A stretch of DNA of 64,000 bases, taken from NCBI GenBank assembly GCA_021770825.1, contig JAETQD010000002.1, forward strand, positions 124,001 to 188,000. The letters are read 5' to 3'. Position numbers and translations under genes: made by a program. Origin of the DNA: Clostridium sp. GTDB lineage: Bacteria; Bacillota; Clostridia; Lachnospirales; Lachnospiraceae. The notes under the pieces are model-generated. The model ran no database searches. It had not been told where the DNA came from and was given only the letters and a program-made list of their open reading frames with translations. Below, piece by piece: positions 17,338 to 25,476 of the stretch (positions within the stretch are counted from its first letter, which is position 1; the number at the start of each line of letters is the position of its first letter).

Positions 17338-18339
17338 TTACTTTTCGGCGCCTTTTCCTCCATGGGCAAACTCGATGAATTTACCGGTACCGATTGCCAC
17401 AGCCGTCAGCGGCTCCTCTGCAATCATGGTGGTAATTCCGGTCTTCTCCTCGATCAGGGCATCCAGTCCGGAAAGAAGAGAGCCGCCTCCCGTAAGAACA
17501 ATGCCGCGGTCAAAAATATCGGCAGCCAGCTCCGGTGGGGTGCGCTCCAGAACGTTGTGCACAGCGTCCACAATCTGCATAGCCGGCTCCTTTAATGCCT
17601 CCAGAGTCTCATCGGAAGTCACAACAATGGTCTTCGGAAGGCCTGTCACCAGGTTTCTTCCGCGAACTTCCATGGTTACCAGCTCCGGACGGCGGTAAGC
17701 CGCACCGATGTTGATCTTAATTTCCTCGGCTGTTCTCTCACCGATTAAAAGATTATGTTTCTTTCTCATGTAACGTACCAGAGCCTCGTCAAAGTCGTCT
17801 CCGGCCGTCTTAATAGAAGTACTTACAACGGTGCCGCCCAAAGAAATCACAGCAATATCCGCAGTACCTCCTCCGATATCAACAATCATATTTCCGCATG
17901 CCTTGGAGATATCGATTCCGGCGCCGATGGCCGCTGCTACCGGCTCTTCGATGATGCAGACCTCACGGGCACCTGCCTGGTAGGTAGCATCCTCAACTGC
18001 CTTTCTCTCCACCTCTGTCGCACCGCTGGGGATGCAGACGGCAATTCTCGGTTTTCTTAAGGTCCTCTTTCCCACTGCCTTGTCGATGAAATATTTTAAC
18101 ATCTTCTCTGTAACAGTGTAATCGGAAATTACGCCTTTTCTCAAGGGACGCACAGCCACAATATTACCGGGGGTACGTCCGATCATCAGACGGGCCTCCT
18201 CACCAAAGGTAATCACCTTATTGGTCTCCCTGTCCAGGGCTACCACAGACGGCTCCTTCAGCACTACGCCTTTTCCTTTGATATATACCAGAATACTGGC
18301 TGTACCTAAATCAATTCCAATGTCATGAGACATCATCAT
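17338..18339 (-). CDS. mreB: rod shape-determining protein MreB/Mbl
   Basis: This actin-like filament protein organises cell-wall elongation at the membrane. I favour the ATG at 18339 (MMMSHDIGIDLG), 9 nt after AGGAGG. The ATG at 18345 is only 3 nt from it, and the open frame extends to 18363 over the ribosome binding site. Signatures are IGIDLGTASILVYIKGKGVV (phosphate 1), GNMIVDIGGGTADIAVISLGG (phosphate 2) and GIVLTGGGSLLSGLD (adenosine). Length is about 333 residues, typical. There is no mreCD next to it, so it is a stand-alone MreB/Mbl paralogue. Its neighbours downstream are recD2 and comF. Confidence 0.95.
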   Translation of the reverse strand: MMMSHDIGIDLGTASILVYIKGKGVVLKEPSVVALDRETNKVITFGEEARLMIGRTPGNIVAVRPLRKGVISDYTVTEKMLKYFIDKAVGKRTLRKPRIAVCIPSGATEVERKAVEDATYQAGAREVCIIEEPVAAAIGAGIDISKACGNMIVDIGGGTADIAVISLGGTVVSTSIKTAGDDFDEALVRYMRKKHNLLIGERTAEEIKINIGAAYRRPELVTMEVRGRNLVTGLPKTIVVTSDETLEALKEPAMQIVDAVHNVLERTPPELAADIFDRGIVLTGGGSLLSGLDALIEEKTGITTMIAEEPLTAVAIGTGKFIEFAHGGKGAEK

Positions 18340-18430
18340 TGCCATTTTCCTCCTGTCATTCACAAATTCTCACGAAAACTCTCTCTATATGACACCTCTG
18401 CATTTTCACAGAGCACGAAATATCAGTTTT

Positions 18431-18459
18431 ATTATATACAAAAGTATCTCGTTTTTAAA
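18431..18459 (-). promoter_or_regulatory. promoter of mreB
   Basis: On the minus strand TTTAAA (18459-18454), a 17-nt spacer and TATAAT (18436-18431) lie about 90 nt before the start codon. The -10 is perfect, the -35 weaker. Confidence 0.6.
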
Positions 18460-18503
18460 GAGGTTTTTTCAATTTTCCTTAAAAACAGGAAGAAACCGGC
18501 ATT

Positions 18504-19499
18504 TTACTGAACCCAGGCTCCGTCTGCTCCCACATAATAATTGTCAGGAGTCGTTGTATTGGTAAGCATGGCTCCGTCTGCTCCGCAGTAGTACCATTTT
18601 CCGTCAGTTTCCTGCCAGTGGTTTTCCATACGGTATCCGGCCTGGTTAAAATAGTACCAGCTTCCGTTGATCAGCTTCCAGGTTGCGGCCGGATATGTTT
18701 TATTGGGATTGCACCACCAGTACCCAGTCTCATCCTTAAGCCATGCACCCTCCGTAACACCTGTGCCCGCGGCAGTACCAGAGCTGTGACTTCTGATTTC
18801 GGCTGCCTCCTCATTCGACACCTCTCTCGATTCCGAGGCGCGCCAACTTCCCGTATTGTCTGCATTGCGGACTGCCATAACACGGAAGGTATAATCTCCT
18901 CCCTGTGTGAAATATGCGGAAAAATCATAATAATTATTTTCTGTGGTAAACTCCGCACTGACTGCTTCCCCGTCCCGGTAAAGTCTTACATAATATTTCT
19001 TCGCATAATCCGTGCCGTCCCAGTAGGCCTTTCCGCCGTCTCCCTGGTCCCAGGTCAGCTCGTACACATCCAGATCATAATCATCATAATCGTAATCATC
19101 TCCATACTCCACAGCCGAAAGCGTCACATAAACCGTGAGCTTTCCGCTGCTGCGGGAGACACTGGTTACGGTTCCTTCATCCTCATCCAGAGCTACTTCG
19201 TCCTTTCCAAGTCCGGAGGCAAACGTATAATCATCTTCCGCCATCAGCACAATTTTAAGCTTCGGCTTATCGTCCTCCTCCCACTCATCCGGTTCATTGG
19301 TCACGGTCACAGAGTCCACATAGCAGCCCTCCGTGTCCACAATCACGTCCACATCCGCTCCGCTTTCTCCCGCAAAAATATTCGATTCAATCTCCATCGT
19401 CACATCTTCAATCTTCTCTGATGCATATGCCGAAAAAGACATCATAGCCGTCATGGCTGAAATTCCCATTAAGGTCACAATCTTTTTTAAGTTTCTCAT
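18504..19499 (-). CDS. secreted protein with C-terminal cell wall-binding repeats
   Basis: The start is the ATG at 19499, 8 nt after GGAGGAA. The 331-residue protein has a Sec signal peptide (MRNLKKIVTLMG..., cleavage near SAYASE, about residue 27). An acidic beta-rich middle follows (DEWEEDDKPKL, EYGDDYDYDDYDLDVYEL), with a fibronectin-III-like stretch with YTFRVMAVRNADNTGSW (about 200-216). The C-terminal 80 residues have choline-binding-type repeats (GYWWCNPNKT, SWYYFNQAGYRM, KWYYCGADGAML). It should be exported and non-covalently held on the wall. Its ligand is unknown. The frameshifted gene at 22009-23417 encodes a related type of protein. Confidence 0.85.
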   Translation of the reverse strand: MRNLKKIVTLMGISAMTAMMSFSAYASEKIEDVTMEIESNIFAGESGADVDVIVDTEGCYVDSVTVTNEPDEWEEDDKPKLKIVLMAEDDYTFASGLGKDEVALDEDEGTVTSVSRSSGKLTVYVTLSAVEYGDDYDYDDYDLDVYELTWDQGDGGKAYWDGTDYAKKYYVRLYRDGEAVSAEFTTENNYYDFSAYFTQGGDYTFRVMAVRNADNTGSWRASESREVSNEEAAEIRSHSSGTAAGTGVTEGAWLKDETGYWWCNPNKTYPAATWKLINGSWYYFNQAGYRMENHWQETDGKWYYCGADGAMLTNTTTPDNYYVGADGAWVQ

Positions 19500-19704
19500 G
19501 CGGTTCCTCCATTCTTTAGCCTGTGGTCCGGCTATCTTCCTGCTTACCATTTTACTATTTTATGGTACCAAAAACACAGGCAATCCGCTGTCAGAAATTC
19601 GGCAAAAGTTCGGCAGCCAATAATCGCCACACTTTTTTCACCTTCTCTTTAGTAAATTTATCTTTTTTTTATTTCTAAATCACATTTTAGACACATTTTC
19701 CTCC

Positions 19705-19871
19705 TATAATACAATTACGTTATCCGAAAGGATAACCTGCCTTTGTTTCAAGTGCTACACTTGAACACACAAAGCTTTTTCATACTCATACCGCCTCGAA
19801 GCAATTCGGGGCGGTCCCCCTTAAAAGAGACTTACCTGTCTTGCAGACTGCGAGGCGGGTTTTATTATTTT
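19705..19871 (+). ncRNA. candidate structured small RNA 1 with promoter -10 and terminator
   Basis: TATAAT at 19705-19710 is followed by a region with four strong hairpins: GTTATCC-GAAA-GGATAAC; CTTTGT-TTCAAGTG/CACTTGAA-ACAAAG (to 19774); CCGCCTCG/CGGGGCGG (19791-19814); and CCTGTCTTGC/GCGAGGCGGG (19835-19859) with a T-rich tail, an intrinsic terminator. The third hairpin is framed by TTTTTCATACTCATACC and by single-stranded TCCCCCTTAAAA. No open frame fits. A second element with the same core follows at 19967-20090, which argues for a real RNA family. I do not recognise the family. Confidence 0.6.
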
Positions 19872-19966
19872 GCGGAATCCGGTACAGAAGAGGTCTGTTT
19901 TATAGACTTCTAAGAATTTTTATCTTATTTTTAGAAAATGTCCATAAATTCAACACATTTATATGG

Positions 19967-20090
19967 CATAATAAGACCTGTAAGCAAGAACAAACTTTTT
20001 CATACTCTTACCTGTCGGAGTCGCGCCCGGCAGGTCCCCCTTTTAAACTTTTACCCCACCTGGAAAACCAGGTGGGGTTCTGCTTTCTTC
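19967..20090 (+). ncRNA. candidate structured small RNA 2, homologous to RNA 1
   Basis: An extended -10 (TGGCATAAT, 19964-19972) precedes AAACTTTTTCATACTCTTACC (shared with RNA 1 at 16 or more positions). A hairpin CCTGTCGG/CCGGCAGG follows, then the same TCCCCCTTTTAAA single-stranded run. A 10-bp terminator CCCCACCTGG-AAAA-CCAGGTGGGG (20054-20077) with a pyrimidine tail closes it. The stems differ in sequence from RNA 1 but keep pairing, the mark of conserved structure. The exposed C-run could pair with G-rich ribosome binding sites. That is inference. Confidence 0.6.
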
Positions 20091-20095
20091 TTATT

Positions 20096-20734
20096 TTATA
20101 TGTATCTGGCAATACGTTCACGGGCCGGGTCAATGTGATTCCGCACAGCCGCTCTTGCCTTTTCCTCATCGTTTGCTATGATGAATTCCATGATTTCCAT
20201 ATGGCGGTCCACAGCCATCTCCTGGGTCTCAAACTGATGGCCCAGAGAATATTTAATTCCCACAAAGCGGTTTAATACCGGGATATACGCCTCCATGAGG
20301 CAGGAATTCCCTGTAAGTTCAATAAATTTTCTGTGGAAATCGAAATCGCATTTTATGCTGGTCACCGGGTCGCCGGACCGGAGGGCTTTTCTGCTTTGTT
20401 CCGCCAGCATTTTTAACGTTTCCCTGGTCTCCGGATCATTATTTTTCACATGAATGGATGCCGCATGCTGTTCTAACAAACAGCGGACATCACACACCTC
20501 ATCCAGCATTTTCTTCGTAGGAATCGGAATATAATATTTTCCTCCGCTGCTCACTGTTAAGATTCCTTCATTGGCCAGCCGCTTCAACGCCAGCACCACC
20601 GGGGTCCTGCTGATGGAAAACTGGGCCGCCAGCTCCGCCGGGTCAATTTTCTCCCCTGCATGATACTTTCCGGAATAAAATCCTTCAATAAACATATCAT
20701 GAATTGTTTCGTCCAATCGTTTTTTTAGATTCAT
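20096..20734 (-). CDS. GntR family regulator, FadR/FCD type
   Basis: The start is the ATG at 20734 (MNLKKRLDETIHDM), with AGGAGAGAG upstream; the in-frame ATG at 20749 lacks a site. The 212-residue protein has an N-terminal winged helix (GEKIDPAELAAQFSISRTPVVLALKRLANEGIL, about 28-60) and an all-helical FCD domain (about 75-205) that usually binds a carboxylate ligand with a metal (D/H residues such as FDFHRKFIELTGN). No metabolic gene is adjacent, so its ligand and target are unknown. A dyad in its own promoter suggests autoregulation. Confidence 0.9.
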   Translation of the reverse strand: MNLKKRLDETIHDMFIEGFYSGKYHAGEKIDPAELAAQFSISRTPVVLALKRLANEGILTVSSGGKYYIPIPTKKMLDEVCDVRCLLEQHAASIHVKNNDPETRETLKMLAEQSRKALRSGDPVTSIKCDFDFHRKFIELTGNSCLMEAYIPVLNRFVGIKYSLGHQFETQEMAVDRHMEIMEFIIANDEEKARAAVRNHIDPARERIARYI

Positions 20735-20773
20735 GACTCTCTCCTGCATATTCCCAAGATCTTTCCTATTATC

Positions 20774-20801
20774 ATTATACGGATATCATCCGCAAATGCA
20801 A
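20774..20801 (-). promoter_or_regulatory. promoter and possible operator of the GntR gene
   Basis: On the minus strand TTGCAT (20801-20796), a 16-nt spacer and TATAAT (20779-20774) form the promoter. The spacer holds a dyad, CGGAT-GAT-ATCCG (20792-20780), a likely binding site for the regulator itself. Confidence 0.6.
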
Positions 20802-20916
20802 GGACTTTTGCCCCATAAACCCTGAACTCCCTATTTTACAGGGTTATATCCTTCATTCTATAAGAAATTTCCTATAATTGCAATACACAGTTTCCAGAAA
20901 TCCTGCCCCAAAACCC

Positions 20917-20945
20917 TTGCAGGATTCACCATAATATCGTATCAT
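20917..20945 (+). promoter_or_regulatory. promoter of the CmpB-like gene
   Basis: TTGCAG (20917-20922), a 17-nt spacer and TATCAT (20940-20945) lie 36 nt before the ATG at 20982. Confidence 0.55.
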
Positions 20946-20981
20946 ATAACTAATTTCGCCTGAAAGGAGAACTGAACTGAT

Positions 20982-21932
20982 ATGTACACATACACCTGGT
21001 ATCAATGGCTGGCGTTCTTCTACCTCTATTGTTTTTTTGGATGGATTTTTGAATCCGCCTATGTATCCATAAAAAACAAACGTTTTGTAAACCGCGGGTT
21101 TCTCCGGCTTCCCATGCTTCCCCTGTACGGAAGCGGTGCCGTTATGATGCTCTGGGTCTCCATCCCTTTCCAGGACAGCCTCCTTCTCACCTGGTGCTCC
21201 GGCGTCATAGGTGCAACTGTTCTGGAATATGTCACAGGCTATGTCATGGAGCTTTTATTTAAAGTCCGCTACTGGGATTACAGCAATCAGAAATATAATC
21301 TTCATGGCTATATCTGTTTGTCCTCCTCCATTGCCTGGGGATTCTTAACGATTTTTATGACACACCTGATTCATAAACCCATTGAACGCGGCGTCCTTTC
21401 CATGCCGCTCATGTGGAACCTTTTATTTGTATCGGTGGTGACCGTTTTATTTATCTATGACTCCATCATCTGTACCAGAGAGGCCCTTGCCTTCGGAAAG
21501 TCCCTGGAAGCCGTCAAAAAGCTGCGTCAGGAGCTGGACAGCCTTCAGGTTCAGACCGCACTTTTGAAGATGGAGGCCGAGGAGCGGCTTCAGGAGGCCC
21601 GTTCCGAATTCATGGAACAGGCAGCCGCATTCACAGAAATGCGTATGGAGGCCCTGGAAGGCTTAAAAAGCCGTGCCGGAGGCAAGCTGGACGGTTTAAA
21701 GGACATGACAGGTATCAATCTGGACAGCTTCAAGGGAAAATCCGAACAGCAGCTCTCAGAGCTTCTTAAGGAAAAGGAAGCCGCCATGGCCGCCCTCCGT
21801 TCCCGCGGTCTGACCTTCCGCAAACATCTCTCCCATGCCAACCCCTCCGCCTCTTCCCATAAATATGCAAGGGAGTTTAAGGACATGATGGAATACCTCG
21901 ACCAAAGCGGAAAGGGCCAGTCTCCCCGGTAA
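20982..21932 (+). CDS. putative ABC transporter permease, CmpB family membrane protein
   Basis: The 316-residue protein starts MYTYTWYQWLAFFYLYCFFGWIFESAYVSIKNK, the hallmark of the ABC_trans_CmpB (PF06541) family. It has five TM segments (to about 170), including GVIGATVLEYVTGYVMELLFKVRYWDY. The C-terminal 150 residues are a long cytoplasmic helical and coiled-coil region rich in Glu, Lys, Gln and Leu (LRQELDSLQVQTALLKMEAEERLQEA). The family name is historical and no transport activity is shown. AAAGGAG lies upstream. It is a single-gene unit closed by the terminator at 21938-21973. Confidence 0.85.
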   Translation: MYTYTWYQWLAFFYLYCFFGWIFESAYVSIKNKRFVNRGFLRLPMLPLYGSGAVMMLWVSIPFQDSLLLTWCSGVIGATVLEYVTGYVMELLFKVRYWDYSNQKYNLHGYICLSSSIAWGFLTIFMTHLIHKPIERGVLSMPLMWNLLFVSVVTVLFIYDSIICTREALAFGKSLEAVKKLRQELDSLQVQTALLKMEAEERLQEARSEFMEQAAAFTEMRMEALEGLKSRAGGKLDGLKDMTGINLDSFKGKSEQQLSELLKEKEAAMAALRSRGLTFRKHLSHANPSASSHKYAREFKDMMEYLDQSGKGQSPR

Positions 21933-21937
21933 TGCCA

Positions 21938-21973
21938 AGGGGCCGTGCGTCAGTTACCCAACGCACGGCCCCT
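21938..21973. terminator. bidirectional intrinsic terminator
   Basis: AGGGGCCGTGCGT (21938-21950) pairs with ACGCACGGCCCCT (21961-21973) across a 10-nt loop, followed by TTATATC. It separates the converging CmpB-like gene and the wall-binding protein gene. Confidence 0.9.
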
Positions 21974-22008
21974 TTATATCTGCAATTAGAAGTTTCTTCT
22001 TTTTTATG

Positions 22009-23417
22009 TTAATTTTTTTCAGTGGCATCGGAAGCCGTTGCCGGCTCTTCTCCCTCGCGGAGGAAGCTCTTATATTCCGCACCGACTGTCTTACTGAAGG
22101 TATACTTTCTGGCATCAATCAGCACATCGTCGTCTTCCTCATATTCCTTGGCAGAAGACTGGATGGAACCGCTCTTGTTGACGATAAAGTGATATACCTT
22201 TCCATCAATGGTAACATCCTTCTCCTCATACTTATTGTCAAGGGCACGGATCAAAAGACCATCCTCATACAGCTTACCGCTCTTGGCCCCGTTGATACCG
22301 ATTCCGTTGTAATAGTGCTGGCTTTCGGAGGTGCTGGATGCAAAGTAGAAGCGGTAGCTCTCATCGCTGTCATTCTTTACGGTGCAGGAGCCGGTCTTTC
22401 TGGCACCGTCATCCCATCCGCCAAAATAATACATGGAATTCTTATATTCATTCTTGTCATCCTCGTTGGTCCGGAAGAAGCCGCTGATCATCTGTCCGTG
22501 GAAGTTGAAGAAATAGGTCTTGCTGTTGATCTTCTTCTCCTTTGCGTAAACGATGCCGCCGTTGAATTTATCGTCTACCCCGTAGTTATCCACGCTGAAT
22601 CTGCTCTCAAAAGTATCCTCTTCTCCATCGTCGAAATCATAAATCTGACCAACGAAGTCATAATCACCTTCATTCGGAATATAGACTACGCCGCTGGAGT
22701 TAATCCAGAACCAGTATTTATCATTATCATCGTCATCTTCTCCGTATTCCACGTTGTTGTACACATTAATCCACTTGTTTTTCCTCATATGGCCGTCTTC
22801 CGCACAGAAGTATACATTTCTGTCGGAAAAATCTGCAAGCGGAGTATCGTAGGTGCCGTCTGTGTCATCATCGTCTTCCCAGATCTGCATGTAGCCATTG
22901 CTGTCAGAGGCCTGTGTCACCCATCCTGTAAGCATAACGCCTTCTGCATCAAAGAAATAAGTCTGACCGATCACATTGGTCTGTTTTCCTGTGGCCACCT
23001 TTCCGGAGCTCTTTAAGTAATAATAATGTTCATCATCATCACTTCCCACATCATCCGGGTCAACGCTGGGAGCATAGGTGTACACCCATGTTTTCTCCAG
23101 GCGGGCGCCTGTTTCCTCATCACAGTAATAGGTATCAGTATTCTTCACATCGTCTGTGGAGCCTTCATCCCATCCGTCTCTGCTCTCTTGCCGTTGGATT
23201 TAAAGAAAAACCATTCCTCCTCTCCGTCCTCATCGTCAATGGGGGCTGTCAGTCTCCAGTCATTGGTGATTTTTCTTCCGCTGCTGTCATAGCAGTACCA
23301 TTCGCCGTCTACCATTTTCCAGGTTCCTTTGGAAGCGGCAAAAGAGGGGATGGAAGCACCTGCGGCCAGCAAAGCTGCTGCGGATGTGACCACGGCCAGT
23401 TTCATCTGCTTTCTCAT
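22009..23417 (-). pseudogene. frameshifted secreted cell wall-binding repeat protein
   Basis: The start at 23417 gives a signal peptide (MRKQMKLAVVTSAAALLAAG, cleavage near SFAAS), then GTWKMVDGEWYCYDSSGRKITNDW and EEWFFFKSNGKRAE, wall-binding repeats. The frame then ends at a TGA at 23145. In the -1 frame, sequence from about 23180 continues smoothly (GWDEGSTDDVK, then NTDTYYCDEETG and 379 residues of acidic WxYxx-type repeats to 22009). One missing base near 23178-23190, within AAGAGAGCAGAGACGG, accounts for it. The intact protein would be about 468 residues. It could be a real mutation, a reversible slippage or an assembly error. Transcription comes from the 23418-23645 region. Confidence 0.75.
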
Positions 23418-23645
23418 AATTCATTCACTCTCCTTTTTTCTTTTTCTTCTCTTTGAAATTCCTAATTGCATTACGGGGGTAATTATACTTCAAATAAGAG
23501 AAATTATCGCAAGTTGAGTGCATTTTCCGCACAAAATCCATATATTTTTAGATTTTTTATCTCTTTTTTCTTGATTTTTTTATAATATGTTTATATACTT
23601 GCGGTAATATTAGATATATTACACAGAGAAAAGGATGTACCGCAA
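23418..23645. promoter_or_regulatory. divergent promoter region with inverted repeats
   Basis: This AT-rich stretch separates the wall-binding gene (leftward) and the recombinase (rightward). Rightward promoter: TTGATT (23571-23576), a 17-nt spacer, TATACT (23594-23599). Leftward -10: TATAAT (complement of 23482-23487). Repeats: ATTATCGCAAGT (23503-23514) is inverted at 23597-23608 (ACTTGCGGTAAT, 11 of 12 matching). GTAATAT-TAGAT-ATATTAC is at 23604-23622, ATTAC-GGGG-GTAAT at 23470-23483, and TACCGCAA (23638-23645) abuts the recombinase ATG. These may be recombinase or regulator sites. Confidence 0.6.
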
Positions 23646-24500
23646 ATGATAACCACCACACCAGAAATCCAGACACAGGACGAATCCAACGAGCATATGC
23701 TTGCCCTGTTTCAGTCTTATCTGGAGCTTCAGGATAAATCTTCCAATACCATCCGGGCTTACCTTTATGCAGTCCGGCAGTTTTTAAAGCTCTACTCTTT
23801 TGCCGATCACAATTCCCTCATGCTTTATAAATGTTACCTCATCGAGCATTACAAGCCTCAGACCGTGAATTTGAGAATCCACGCCATGAACTGCTATATG
23901 GAATTCCTTCATAAACCCTCTTCCAGGGTTTTGATGGTCCGCCTCCAGCAAAAACCCTTTGTAGAAAATGTCATAAGCGCTGCCGACTATGAGCATTTAA
24001 AGAACTGTCTTCTCAGGGATGGCAAGCTATTGTACTATTTTGCAGTCCGCATCATGGCTACCACAGGAATGCGTGTCAGTGAGCCGATCCTTCTCCAGGC
24101 CCAGGATGTTTATAGGGGCCATATTGACATTCACTCCAAGGGGAACCGTCTCCGGCGCATCTATATTCCCAAAACCGTCCGTGAGCCCTGCATCCTTTGG
24201 CTTGACAATATCGGACGGACTCAAGGTTATGTGTTTTTAAATCGTTTTGGCAACAGAATTACCACCACCGGAATCCGTGACCAGCTAAAGCAGGCTGCCA
24301 TCCACTACGGACTGGACCCGTCCGTGGTATACCCCCACTCCTTCCGGCATTTATTCGCCAAAAATTTCATTGAACGCTGCGATGATATCGCCATGCTCTC
24401 CGATATTTTGGGCCATGAGAGCATTGAAACCACCCGGATTTATCTCCATCGCAGCAGTACTGAACAGCAGCGGATTTTCAATCAGGTTGTAAATTGGTAA
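23646..24500 (+). CDS. tyrosine recombinase/integrase
   Basis: The 284-residue protein has a core-binding domain (about 15-105, QSYLELQDKSSNTIRAYLYAV) and a catalytic domain with all expected residues: R143 (TGMRVSE), K165 (HSKGNRLRRI), H231 and R234 (HSFRHLF), H257 (LGHES) and nucleophile Y266 (RIYLH). Size resembles Xer and RecV-type invertases rather than phage integrases. There is no AGGAGG-type site directly at the ATG (AAAGGATGTACCGCAA precedes it). It is followed 12 nt later by a truncated paralogue. Together with the inverted repeats upstream it may act on local DNA. Confidence 0.9.
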   Translation: MITTTPEIQTQDESNEHMLALFQSYLELQDKSSNTIRAYLYAVRQFLKLYSFADHNSLMLYKCYLIEHYKPQTVNLRIHAMNCYMEFLHKPSSRVLMVRLQQKPFVENVISAADYEHLKNCLLRDGKLLYYFAVRIMATTGMRVSEPILLQAQDVYRGHIDIHSKGNRLRRIYIPKTVREPCILWLDNIGRTQGYVFLNRFGNRITTTGIRDQLKQAAIHYGLDPSVVYPHSFRHLFAKNFIERCDDIAMLSDILGHESIETTRIYLHRSSTEQQRIFNQVVNW

Positions 24501-24512
24501 AGGAGAATCTAT

Positions 24513-25094
24513 TTGGAAGAATTTCAGAATTATATGAAAAAGAAAAATTTATCAGAAAATACCATCATCGCCTACTCGGCGGCCATGCATCAGTTTTTTA
24601 TCCTGTATAAAGAGGTGACACCTGAAAATTTAAAGGCCTACCGCAGTTTTCTCATCAGCCGCTACCGTCCTGCCACCATCAACCAGAGAATCCACGCAGT
24701 CAATCACCATCTTCTTTTCCTGGATGAAACCGCCAGAGACAAGGTATCCTCCCCCGCCCCATTCCGCCTCCGCTCCATAAAAATCCCCCGCGGTTCCTTT
24801 CAGGATTCCATCATTTCCAACGAAGACTGCGCCTTGCTGGAGCAGCGTTTGAAGGATGAGCACCAGGAATTCTGGTATTTTGCAGTCCGTTTTCTGGTCA
24901 CCACCGGAGCCAGAGTCAGCGAACTGACCCAGATTAAAGTGGAACATTTAACCTGTGGTTATCTGGATTTATACTCTAAGGGAGGTAAAATCCGGCGCAT
25001 TTACATCACAGACTCCCTCTGTCTGGAAGCCATGGACTGGTGCCGCCGCCGGGGGCAGACCTCCGGCTTTCTGGATGAGATCGTGACCTGGTGA
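24513..25094 (+). pseudogene. second tyrosine recombinase with deleted catalytic half
   Basis: The TTG at 24513 follows AAAGGAG by 7 nt, giving 193 residues. The core-binding domain (NYMKKKNLSENTIIAYSAAMHQF) and the first half of the catalytic domain are intact, with R134 (TGARVSE) and K156 (YSKGGKIRRIYI). After GQTSGF (about 181-186) the sequence jumps to LDEIVTW and a stop. The paralogue upstream ends FNQVVNW, so the last residues look like the original tail and about 80 codons carrying the H/R/H/Y residues are missing in frame. It cannot be catalytic, but it might still bind DNA or dimerise. Confidence 0.8.
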
Positions 25095-25099
25095 ACATA

Positions 25100-25140
25100 A
25101 AAACCGGAGCCCCATACGGGATACTCCGGTTTCTCTTTCT
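25100..25140. terminator. intrinsic terminator shared by recombinase and yajC units
   Basis: AACCGGAG (25102-25109) pairs with CTCCGGTT (25124-25131), with A-rich sequence on the left and TTTCTCTTTCT on the right. It can end transcription from both converging units. Confidence 0.8.
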
Positions 25141-25147
25141 CTGGCAA

Positions 25148-25429
25148 TTACATTTCCGGTTTCTCAACCTGAACAATTGCCTGCTTCTGCATTGGAATGC
25201 GGCAGTTCTTATTATTTCCAAACTCTACGATAACCGTATCATCTGTCATATCAATAATAACTCCGTAAAAGCCACTGGAGGTCAGTACGCTGTCTCCAAC
25301 TGCAATACTTGCCATTAATTCCTGCATTTTCTTCTTTTCTTTCTGCTGCGGCTTAATTGCGATAAAGTACATAAACGCAAAAATCAAAACGATATAGCCG
25401 ATCCAGAATGCCGGGCTGCTCATTGACAT
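25148..25429 (-). CDS. yajC: preprotein translocase subunit YajC
   Basis: The 93-residue protein has one N-terminal TM (about 8-25, FWIGYIVLIFAFMYFIAIKPQQKEKKK) and a C-terminal domain with MASIAVGDSVLTSSGFYGVIIDM, the YajC signature. It belongs to the SecDF-YajC accessory complex of the Sec translocon. It is the last gene of the scfA-scfB-secDF-tgt-yajC run, 48 nt after tgt. Confidence 0.95.
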   Translation of the reverse strand: MSMSSPAFWIGYIVLIFAFMYFIAIKPQQKEKKKMQELMASIAVGDSVLTSSGFYGVIIDMTDDTVIVEFGNNKNCRIPMQKQAIVQVEKPEM

Positions 25430-25476
25430 ATCCCTTACACCTCTCTTTCTAACTTCTGCTTATTTTTAATTCACTT

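Noticed and set aside
23646-25094. An integrated phage or conjugative element
   Set aside because: The recombinases are the only mobile-type genes here. There are no structural, replication or transfer genes and no flanking att-type direct repeats that I could see.
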